The notes under the pieces were generated by a model. The model was not told the origin of the DNA. It saw nothing but the letters and a program-made list of their open reading frames with translations, and did not search any database. Position numbers and translations under genes: made by a program. From Prevotella sp. UBA5379 (GTDB taxonomy: Bacteria > Bacteroidota > Bacteroidia > Bacteroidales > Bacteroidaceae), in contig DHOX01000064.1 in the NCBI GenBank assembly GCA_002409785.1, positions 1,051 through 14,247 on the forward strand: 13,197 nucleotides of DNA. Direction: 5' to 3'. This document shows positions 7,293 through 13,197 of this stretch, piece by piece. Positions within the stretch are counted from its first letter, which is position 1, and every line of letters begins with the position of its first letter.

Positions 7293-7724
7293 TCATATAC
7301 GGGTCAGGAAGAAACGTACCAGCAAGAAATTAGTAGGCACACAGATGCAAAACATTGGTATTGGCGCCCACAGACGTCCCATCCCTATCCACAGGAAGAA
7401 GTTAAAGGTAATCATCTGCAAAAAATAATTGACAACATGACTGAAAAGAAAACCAGCGCCTCGTTTAGCATTGGCTCTTACATGAAAAGTAAAGCGAGTA
7501 CTGGCAAAGAAATTGAAAACGAAACTGGCCAGATAGGCAATTGTCATTGCAATTGTTGACCATACATGAATATGTCCCGAGATACCCATCAAATGGATCA
7601 ATATCCAGTAAATACCATATTGGATCAGTGTTGCAATAAGACCAACCACGCAAAAGCGCATCATCTGGTCAAGATTCTTATGCTCTTTTCTTTTCAAGAG
7701 ATCTAACTTATCTTTTACTCCCAT
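7293..7724 (-). CDS. GtrA-family small membrane protein
   Basis: A 143-residue protein with four predicted membrane helices (about 23-46, 52-75, 90-115 and 118-138), the normal size and plan for GtrA. Family signs are RFCVVGLIATLIQYGIYW (23-40), FNFFASTRFTF (70-80) and PTNFLLVRFF near the C-terminus. GtrA proteins are linked to bactoprenol-phosphate sugars in O-antigen glucosylation. The mycobacterial homologue Rv3789 is tied to decaprenyl-phosphoryl-arabinose, as a proposed flippase or as a partner of an arabinosyltransferase. Here it starts 2 nt after the stop of the HAD phosphatase gene and shares an operon with the UbiA homologue. It may therefore move or hand over the lipid-linked product of those enzymes. 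Its exact role is inferred from context. Confidence 0.9.
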   Translation of the reverse strand: MGVKDKLDLLKRKEHKNLDQMMRFCVVGLIATLIQYGIYWILIHLMGISGHIHVWSTIAMTIAYLASFVFNFFASTRFTFHVRANAKRGAGFLFSHVVNYFLQMITFNFFLWIGMGRLWAPIPMFCICVPTNFLLVRFFLTRI

Positions 7725-7726
7725 GC

Positions 7727-8335
7727 CTAATCTCTAAAAGGTTTGAAGAAGCCCTGATCAGCAAAGTTCAGCATCTCCCTATCTCCCCTGCTGTCTCCGA
7801 AAGCAAAGATTTCATAATCCTCTCTGGGTCCCTTCAAAACAGCTTTAATACGGTTAACTTTTTCAGGGCCATAGCAATTTTTCGTTTTGAACCGTCCCGT
7901 TATCCTACCATCAATAACTTCCAATTGTGTACCGATCACAACAGGGCCATTCCCCACAAAAGGCCGGACCCATAGATCCGGACTTGCACTGACCACAAGA
8001 ACTTGGCAGCCACGATATAAGGCCTCATGAAGTTTAAGAACGGCCCGTTTACGTAACAGATTTGAACGATCATGTGCGAAAGCCTGACAATTCTGGTTAA
8101 ATTTTTCTGCGGACATTCCCTTATAATAGAAAGTAAAAAACTTCTGTTTGACTTTCCAATTCGGATACAGATGGCACTTCATCAAAACCAGCAATGGACT
8201 GTAAATCAAAAGTCCTATCAAAAGTTGGAAATCACCTTTACTATATCGGATAAATTCTATCAGCGTATCTTTCCTCGTTAAGGTCCCATCAAAATCAAAA
8301 CAATAGACTTTCTTCTTATCCATCTGACATATCAT
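7727..8335 (-). CDS. HAD-IB family phosphatase, probable polyprenyl-phosphoribose phosphatase
   Basis: A 202-residue soluble phosphatase of the phosphoserine-phosphatase-like HAD-IB group with all four HAD motifs. Motif I is DFDGT (14-18, nucleophile Asp14 and acid/base Asp16), motif II is VSAS (115-118), motif III is probably Lys159, and motif IV is FGDSRGDREML (179-189, Asp181 and Asp185). The region between motifs I and II forms a helical cap that contains the hydrophobic stretch LLIGLLIYSPLLVLM (38-52), suggesting contact with the membrane or a lipid substrate. It lies between the UbiA homologue (11-nt gap) and GtrA (2-nt gap). HAD and UbiA domains are also found fused in some bacteria. 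I infer that it removes the 5-phosphate from polyprenyl-phosphoryl-phosphoribose. In mycobacteria the enzyme for this step is not firmly settled. Confidence 0.9.
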   Translation of the reverse strand: MICQMDKKKVYCFDFDGTLTRKDTLIEFIRYSKGDFQLLIGLLIYSPLLVLMKCHLYPNWKVKQKFFTFYYKGMSAEKFNQNCQAFAHDRSNLLRKRAVLKLHEALYRGCQVLVVSASPDLWVRPFVGNGPVVIGTQLEVIDGRITGRFKTKNCYGPEKVNRIKAVLKGPREDYEIFAFGDSRGDREMLNFADQGFFKPFRD

Positions 8336-8342
8336 TAAAGAT

Positions 8343-8348
8343 TCCTCT
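8343..8348 (-). promoter_or_regulatory. Shine-Dalgarno-like site fixing the HAD gene start
   Basis: AGAGGA on the minus strand overlaps the stop codon of the UbiA gene and lies 7 nt before ATG 8335. It favours that start over the in-frame ATG at 8323. It also suggests translational coupling between the two genes. Clear sites of this kind are rare in the window. Confidence 0.5.
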
Positions 8349-9228
8349 ACCCAAACACATAAATAATCAGCAAAAAAGCTGCCAGCCAGGCCAGAATATC
8401 CAGTTGGATAAAGTGGTCCTTGAGCAGGACTTGAGTAGGATTGCCACTTTTTTCATCCACTACGGTAATCTGGATATATCTCAGAAGTCCCAATAACACG
8501 AAAACACTTGTCAGATAGAGGTGATCCGTATGAAAATGCATCATTACCTCAGGGCTGACCGTATACATAATATAACAAACGAGAGTGACCGAAGCCGTTA
8601 TGGTAATCGACTGATTGATAAACGTAAGATTATAGCGACTCGTATTCTTCCTCGGAGCTTTACCAGTTTCTTTCATTTTCAGCACATCATCACGGCGCTT
8701 AGCGAAACTCATGAAAAGCGTAATCAGAAAGGTCATCAGTACGATCCACTTGCTCAATTCGATACCTGCCGCATTTCCTCCTGCAAAAAGCCGGAGCACA
8801 AAACCGAATGCGACCACACATACATCAATAATAGCAAACTGTTTTAGTTTTGCACAATAGGCTAAATTCAAGAGCCAATAAAAGACAATAACTGCCCCTG
8901 TTTGTAATCTATGATCCGGTAACAACCATAGAACAAAAATCGAGAAGAAGAACAGAAGGAACATCATTTCATACGCATGACGGACACTAATCGTCCCGGC
9001 AGCTACCGGACGGTGACACTTTTCAGGGTGATGACGATCATCTGGTGCATCTTGAATATCATTGAAACAATAAATAGAAGAAGCCGCAAAACAAAAAGAA
9101 ACCGCTGCAACAGCAGCAGCCCACAAATCACGGATTTCAAAGAGAGCACCTCCGAAAAATACAGGGATGAAAACAAATAGATTTTTCAACCACTGCTCTG
9201 GTCTTATCAATTTTAAAATATCTTTCAT
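8347..9228 (-). CDS. UbiA-family polyprenyl-phosphate phosphoribosyltransferase (DPPR synthase-like)
   Basis: Predicted to transfer 5-phosphoribose from PRPP to polyprenyl phosphate in the inner membrane, giving polyprenyl-phosphoryl-5-phosphoribose. The 293-residue length and eight or nine helices fit. The first Asp-rich motif is NDIQDAPDDRHHPEKCHRP (56-74), which carries the N-D-x-x-D-x-x-x-D-R-x-H-P-x-K-x-x-R-P pattern of decaprenyl-phosphate phosphoribosyltransferases (Rv3806c type), not that of menaquinone or heme UbiA enzymes. A YCAKLK stretch (124-129), GFVLRLFAGG (142-151) and AKRRDD (176-181) match further DPPR-synthase landmarks. It overlaps the preceding acyltransferase gene by ATGA (9225-9228) and is followed 11 nt later by the HAD phosphatase. 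DprE1/DprE2-like genes, which convert the ribosyl lipid to the arabinosyl form, are absent from the window. Other UbiA substrates are possible but less likely given the motifs. Confidence 0.9.
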   Translation of the reverse strand: MKDILKLIRPEQWLKNLFVFIPVFFGGALFEIRDLWAAAVAAVSFCFAASSIYCFNDIQDAPDDRHHPEKCHRPVAAGTISVRHAYEMMFLLFFFSIFVLWLLPDHRLQTGAVIVFYWLLNLAYCAKLKQFAIIDVCVVAFGFVLRLFAGGNAAGIELSKWIVLMTFLITLFMSFAKRRDDVLKMKETGKAPRKNTSRYNLTFINQSITITASVTLVCYIMYTVSPEVMMHFHTDHLYLTSVFVLLGLLRYIQITVVDEKSGNPTQVLLKDHFIQLDILAWLAAFLLIIYVFG

Positions 9229-10244
9229 ATCTGAATACGATTTTCAATTATATGGGTTACCCATCCTACAATAAGATGTAAAATCCAAGAAAGGGGAAGC
9301 GTAATGACAATACATAAAAGAAATGTTTCCCAATAATTCAAAGAATCAGGAATATACACGAGGACAAAATGCAGATGGATAAGATAAGCTTCCAAGCTCA
9401 ATGCACCTACCTGGCGGAAAAACAGATTAAACCATTTCGGCGTCCTGCGAAACAAGCGGTTAAGCAGAAGGATCGTAGTCACTGTCAAGGGAATATAGAG
9501 CATACGTTCCACATACAGGGGGAATTGTCCATGCAAGTTCTGTTCAAGAAAGACACTTGACAGTAAAGTCATCAAGAACATTAATAAGATCATCCAGATA
9601 GAAGCGCCATCTAATTTTTGTTTTTGCTTTACCATTTCCCCCATATCAATTCCAATGAAGAAGATAGGCACACGGCTCCAGAAAATTTCCAGATGGCCTA
9701 CAAGATGATGAATAGGCGGTATGTATTGGACGAGAATACACCACAAGATCATAACTACCGGTAACCAGCGATAGATAGGATGCCGTCTGATCAGTTCCAT
9801 ATAAGGTGGTGCAAAAAGATAAAGCATCATAATGGCCGGGATATACCAGAAAGAAAGTTCATCATGTAGCCAGAACCCACTATTGAACCCTATTTCTCCT
9901 ATCAGCCAGAGCCACTCGTGCAAGCCCCCACCATGAAATCGGGGGATGTAAAACAAGCAAGCAATGATAAACCAGCAAGGATAAACCCGGATGAAGCGCC
10001 GAAGGTAAAAATGTCTTGCGGAAGGTACTTTAGCCCAGGAGAACCATAGCCCTATTCCACTCAAGAACAAGAACATATCAACTCCTATATTCCCTATCCT
10101 TCTCAAGCCAAAAAACTGGTCATAACGTGGCAACCCGACATGGAAGAGAATTACAAAAAGCATCGCCATTCCCATCAGTTCGCCCCGATAACGGCTGATG
10201 TTTTCTAACTCTATGTCTTTTACTTTCCACTTCATCTTATTCAT
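9225..10244 (-). CDS. Acyltransferase-3 family membrane protein (copy A)
   Basis: Predicted integral membrane O-acyltransferase, possibly adding acetyl or another acyl group to an envelope glycan. It has about ten hydrophobic segments. From ATG 10244 the protein is 339 residues. The open frame extends to a TTG at 10295, but that would need a rare start codon with no ribosome site, so I prefer 10244 (MNKMKWKVKD). Family signs in this numbering are YRGELMGMAMLFVILFH (19-35, His35), GNIGVDMFLFLSG (51-63) and FYLRRFIRVYP (79-89). The Arg usually eleven residues before the His is Met24 here, and the nearest Arg is 15 residues before it. This R-x-ELMG variant occurs, as I recall, in Bacteroidota and Firmicutes members. 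The stop overlaps the UbiA start (ATGA), so the two are probably translationally coupled. The acceptor is unknown. Confidence 0.88.
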   Translation of the reverse strand: MNKMKWKVKDIELENISRYRGELMGMAMLFVILFHVGLPRYDQFFGLRRIGNIGVDMFLFLSGIGLWFSWAKVPSARHFYLRRFIRVYPCWFIIACLFYIPRFHGGGLHEWLWLIGEIGFNSGFWLHDELSFWYIPAIMMLYLFAPPYMELIRRHPIYRWLPVVMILWCILVQYIPPIHHLVGHLEIFWSRVPIFFIGIDMGEMVKQKQKLDGASIWMILLMFLMTLLSSVFLEQNLHGQFPLYVERMLYIPLTVTTILLLNRLFRRTPKWFNLFFRQVGALSLEAYLIHLHFVLVYIPDSLNYWETFLLCIVITLPLSWILHLIVGWVTHIIENRIQI

Positions 10245-10362
10245 TATGATTTGGTACTTCTCACATACCGGAGCTCCTTGACCGTTAGATTCCAAACATT
10301 TTAATCCATAAAGTCATTAAGTAAACACTGATACAATTACCCTTTCCATGAAGGTATATCCC

Positions 10363-11484
10363 TCAATGAATAGGTTTCGGAATTTTTTTCATCAACTGCT
10401 TCCATAACCAGGCCAAGCCGATACTCGCGATAATATATAAGAACAAACCCGTATAAAGATTTCCTTGCCGGCTAATCGGAATAAATATTTTCCTTGTAAT
10501 AGGATGACAGATAAAAAGTGCAGCACTTATTTCCCCCATCCAAACCAAGCCACGATTAACAATATTGCGGTGATCCAATTTCAACACCTTTACCAGCGCG
10601 ACACTAAAAGCACAAACCAACGCAGGCACAAAAGTCCATGTGAAGAAATTGAGGCTAAACACATAACTGAAAACAAATGACAAAAACAATACAGACCAAT
10701 CAAACTGGCTTTTACCTACCCGATTCCGCCAAAACATCAACTGTTCCTGCTTACGGGCGAAAAGAAGTCCACAGCAAAAAGGAAGCAAACTTCCCATAAA
10801 ATTATACCGATACCAATTAAGAGCATCTCCCTCAGGATCAAACAAGAATTGTCCAAAGACAGAAAGAGCCATCACCATCACTGTCCAGCGATTACTTCGT
10901 TGATAGAGAAGCAAACGGTAGATGACATAAAGTTGAAAAAGCATTCCGAAAAACCAATAAGGTCCAGGCCAGATAACCTGATCAGGATGAGGGAAAAAAT
11001 TATTAAAAAGTCCCAATTGGGCAATAATACCTCCAACTTGATAATGAAATGCTCCCGGGGTTATCTCATCAATCATGATAAAGGCCACGAAACCGGTCAC
11101 CATCATCCTGAAAAGTTTCAAAAAATGATAGCGGATAAAGGAAACAGGTTTGACTGACGAGGCTAAGGGCCTGACACTCTTGTGCTCATATTTCATTACT
11201 AGTCCATACGCACTCAAAAAGAGAAATACCGGCACGCCATAATGTCCAAAGAAAGAAAGCAAGTGAATCGGCAGCTTAATGTCCGGGGTCAACAACGCAT
11301 GATTGAGCGAATCTACATTATTCTGGAAATACTGATACTCGTTCTCCCGAACAATACCCGGTAACCAATGACAATAGTTATGCAGGAATATGCCGATAAT
11401 GGCAAGTCCGCGTAAAGCCTGACACTCTACCCGGGAAAGCATTTCTTTCGATCCCCTTTTATCTTGATGATTCGATTCGCTCAT
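10363..11484 (-). CDS. Acyltransferase-3 family membrane protein (copy B)
   Basis: A second, clearly different acyltransferase-3 protein of 373 residues with about ten helices. After a hydrophilic 19-residue lead, the family core reads ECQALRGLAIIGIFLHNYCHW (residues 20-40, with Arg25 and His35), then a longer polar loop (41-70), HYGVPVFLFLSAYGLVMKY (about 80-98) and RYHFLKLFR. The Arg-to-His spacing is nine residues rather than the common ten. It starts at ATG 11484 with no clear Shine-Dalgarno and ends well short of copy A (118 nt before ATG 10244). It shares little sequence with copy A beyond the core motifs, so the pair is not a recent duplication. Probably O-acylates a surface sugar at the inner membrane; the target is not readable from sequence. 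Confidence 0.88.
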   Translation of the reverse strand: MSESNHQDKRGSKEMLSRVECQALRGLAIIGIFLHNYCHWLPGIVRENEYQYFQNNVDSLNHALLTPDIKLPIHLLSFFGHYGVPVFLFLSAYGLVMKYEHKSVRPLASSVKPVSFIRYHFLKLFRMMVTGFVAFIMIDEITPGAFHYQVGGIIAQLGLFNNFFPHPDQVIWPGPYWFFGMLFQLYVIYRLLLYQRSNRWTVMVMALSVFGQFLFDPEGDALNWYRYNFMGSLLPFCCGLLFARKQEQLMFWRNRVGKSQFDWSVLFLSFVFSYVFSLNFFTWTFVPALVCAFSVALVKVLKLDHRNIVNRGLVWMGEISAALFICHPITRKIFIPISRQGNLYTGLFLYIIASIGLAWLWKQLMKKIPKPIH

Positions 11485-11528
11485 TTCTTATTCTATAATC
11501 CTAACCCTTTATACTTTCTGCATTTTAT

Positions 11529-11547
11529 AAAAAGGAAATTCATTTCC
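11529..11547 (-). terminator. Weak terminator-like hairpin after the sulfatase-fold gene
   Basis: On the minus strand GGAAATGAATTTCC (11534-11547) can form a 5-bp stem with a TGAA loop, followed directly by TTTTT (11529-11533). It lies in the 120-nt gap between the sulfatase-fold gene and acyltransferase B. The stem is short and AT-rich, so at best it would attenuate read-through. It may also be a chance palindrome. Confidence 0.25.
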
Positions 11548-11604
11548 ACATTTGGATAGCCAGATTGAAATGATCTCCAATTCCCCCTCTTTACAGTCAT
11601 CCTG

Positions 11605-13197
11605 TCAGTTATGCACAGCAGCTCTCTGTCTCAGTTTATCATAGTCAGTTGTATTCTTTAAGATACGGGGGCGATTTTCATCATATTCCGGACTCAAAAG
11701 ATTATATTTTGCATGATAATACTTTGTATGGATACCCGCCAGATAAAGCAGCATATCCGGTAAGGCATCTGTCATAAATTTACGATGGCGGGCCTCCATT
11801 ATTTCCTGGAATATCTCCGGATGATGCCGGATATAATCCTTAGAACAATAGATCCAGAAAGGAATTTCAAATTCATAATGGGCTAAAGGCCAGTCTATGG
11901 CAGATGAATGATTGCGGCAAATAAAACCACGATTACCTTCATAGCATTCTTCACCATGATCTGGCATATAGATGACGATGGCATTCTGATGAGCAAAGCG
12001 CTTGACAATCTGATTAACAATAGAATCATTATATAAACAGGCATTGTCATAATAGCTCAGCATCTTGCGTTGTTTCGGGGTCAGATTGGGACGCAGATCA
12101 TTATATTGAGAAGCAAAGAAATGTGTCTGGTCACGAGGGTAACGATCACGATAGCTTACATGTTGGCCAATGAGATGAAAAATGATGAGGTTATGTGACA
12201 GCCGCATTGGGGACTTCGGATCAAAATTAAACTTTCGGTCTTTCAGATCCCGATCGTAATCCTCAAGGAGTCCCGCATCATACTGATGCAACTGAGAGTT
12301 CCTGGTATCGAATTCCTGACGACTTAAAGCAGGATGATTCAAGAAAAAACCACCACTGAAATCATAGACTTCTTCATGAGCCTTGGGAAGGAACTGATTA
12401 GTCAAGAAAGTAACATGATAACCGGCCTTCCTGAAAATCTGTGGGAAAAGCGGATAATCGCACCATTCCCCCTTCTCTCCCACGACATGCATAGAAAAGA
12501 CATTCTTGAAGACATAGCTAGTCAAGTTCCAGCAGGAGACGACATCATCATAATTTATCAGTAAGCCCGATCTTCGTAAAGCAACCTGACGAGGAGTCGT
12601 GGGCATGAAATAGCCATCCAGTTGAGCATGTACTTTGCCATAACTTTCTCCAATAATCAACACGATATTGGGAGAAGTAAAAGCACAACTATCTACTTTT
12701 ATGCTTTTTGAAGCCTTCATCAATTGCCCCAGTTGTTTGCTTGCCAGATGATTGGCATAAAGACTGAACACCAGTCGGGAAACAGGTGTATAAAGTTGGG
12801 CATGATCCGGTTCGGTCAGTGTATGCTCAACCTCCCCAATCGTATTTCCGGAAAAGAGACGGACCGTGGCTGCCTTATTAGGTATACTGGCAACCATACA
12901 CCAAATCAAGAACAAAAAGGCAAGAGTTCCTAAAATAGGACGAGAGGCAGGAGCCCACAAGAATATTTTTCTCTGCCAGCACTTCAAACTATTCTTTACT
13001 GCAGAAGGGAACAATTTTAAGATCAAATGCCGGCATGCATAAAAGACATGGATCAATAAGAGCAGAAGGATCCATCCGACTCTGCTAAAAAGAAGATCAA
13101 AGGAAAACAATGACGATATTGCCTCACTGGCTTCCCTGCCATTTGTCTCACCTACCAGCATCAAGATGGAAGGATTCAAGGTGGAACTAAAATCCAC
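11605..13197 (-). CDS. Phosphoethanolamine transferase-like enzyme (EptA/sulfatase fold), N-terminus outside window
   Basis: Predicted inner-membrane enzyme with a periplasmic alkaline-phosphatase-fold domain that transfers phosphoethanolamine (or a related phospholipid head group) to lipid A, core or another glycan. The frame is open to the right edge; the GTG at 13197 is a normal codon, not a start. Residues are counted from that edge. Helices lie at about 41-60 and 86-103, so the first helices are missing. The catalytic domain has VLIIGES (179-185, metal ligand Glu184), SCWNLTSYVFKNVFS (221-235), which aligns with the EptA/MCR nucleophile region and places the nucleophile at Thr226, HLIGQH (341-346) and MPDHGEE (411-417, Asp413 and His414). 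These are the expected metal and catalytic residues. The gene ends at TGA 11605, 120 nt before acyltransferase B in the same direction. The acceptor is unknown; a role in glycan decoration or polymyxin resistance is possible. Confidence 0.88.
   Translation of the reverse strand: MDFSSTLNPSILMLVGETNGREASEAISSLFSFDLLFSRVGWILLLLLIHVFYACRHLILKLFPSAVKNSLKCWQRKIFLWAPASRPILGTLAFLFLIWCMVASIPNKAATVRLFSGNTIGEVEHTLTEPDHAQLYTPVSRLVFSLYANHLASKQLGQLMKASKSIKVDSCAFTSPNIVLIIGESYGKVHAQLDGYFMPTTPRQVALRRSGLLINYDDVVSCWNLTSYVFKNVFSMHVVGEKGEWCDYPLFPQIFRKAGYHVTFLTNQFLPKAHEEVYDFSGGFFLNHPALSRQEFDTRNSQLHQYDAGLLEDYDRDLKDRKFNFDPKSPMRLSHNLIIFHLIGQHVSYRDRYPRDQTHFFASQYNDLRPNLTPKQRKMLSYYDNACLYNDSIVNQIVKRFAHQNAIVIYMPDHGEECYEGNRGFICRNHSSAIDWPLAHYEFEIPFWIYCSKDYIRHHPEIFQEIMEARHRKFMTDALPDMLLYLAGIHTKYYHAKYNLLSPEYDENRPRILKNTTDYDKLRQRAAVHN

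Noticed and set aside
10245..10295. Longer N-terminus for acyltransferase A from 10295
   Set aside because: The codon at 10295 is TTG with no ribosome site. The extra 17 residues look unlike a family N-terminus, and ATG 10244 is a better start.
13195..13197. GTG at the right edge as start of the sulfatase-fold gene
   Set aside because: The frame simply runs off the edge, and the N-terminal helices expected for the family are missing, so the true start is outside the window.
1..13197. CRISPR arrays, tRNA/rRNA genes, insertion sequences, toxin-antitoxin or defence genes
   Set aside because: No regularly spaced repeats, transposase, integrase or recognisable RNA gene were seen; all long frames fit glycan-assembly or modification families.

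Overview
The window looks like a surface-polysaccharide or cell-envelope glycan locus from a member of the Bacteroidota, most likely the order Bacteroidales. Three things point there. A promoter with a TTTG / 19-bp spacer / TAnnTTTG layout sits before the only + strand gene. Shine-Dalgarno sequences are weak or absent before most genes. The protein families, including a membrane protein family I recall as the Bacteroidota family DUF6080, fit that group. No tRNA, rRNA, insertion sequence, integrase, CRISPR array or plasmid function is visible, and no stretch of 300 bases lacks a gene.

Layout. Ten genes fill the window. Eight form a collinear minus-strand series, read from right to left. The series starts with a phosphoethanolamine-transferase-like sulfatase-fold enzyme whose N-terminus lies outside the window (11605-13197). 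Next come two different acyltransferase-3 membrane proteins (10363-11484 and about 9225-10244). A tightly packed trio follows: a UbiA-type polyprenyl-phosphate phosphoribosyltransferase-like enzyme (8347-9228), a HAD-IB phosphatase (7727-8335) and a GtrA-type small membrane protein (7293-7724). The series ends with three tandem paralogues of an uncharacterised multi-pass membrane protein (5680-7134, 4151-5620 and 2690-4057). A single Wzx/WzxC-type flippase gene (1185-2627) lies on the + strand, convergent with that series. It is divergent from a minus-strand GT4 glycosyltransferase that is cut by the left edge (1-1031). The 1062-1184 gap between those two carries back-to-back, overlapping promoter-like sequences.

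How the genes may work together. The UbiA homologue carries the motifs of decaprenyl-phosphate phosphoribosyltransferase, which makes polyprenyl-phosphoryl-5-phosphoribose. The HAD protein has an intact catalytic set and could remove the 5-phosphate. GtrA proteins are often associated with moving or using polyprenyl-phosphate sugars. The three paralogues show a glycosyltransferase GT-C-like plan: a cytoplasmic basic N-terminus, then a transmembrane segment, then a first periplasmic loop with a conserved Asp and an RHP motif, and later a PDHF motif. My main inference is that trio plus paralogues form a complete lipid-linked pentose (probably ribofuranose) donor and transfer system. It would decorate a glycan that is assembled by the GT4 enzyme, exported by the flippase, and further acylated or given phosphoethanolamine by the remaining enzymes. 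No DprE1/DprE2 epimerase pair is in the window, so ribose rather than arabinose is the simpler guess. The family calls are well supported by motifs. The pathway is inference.
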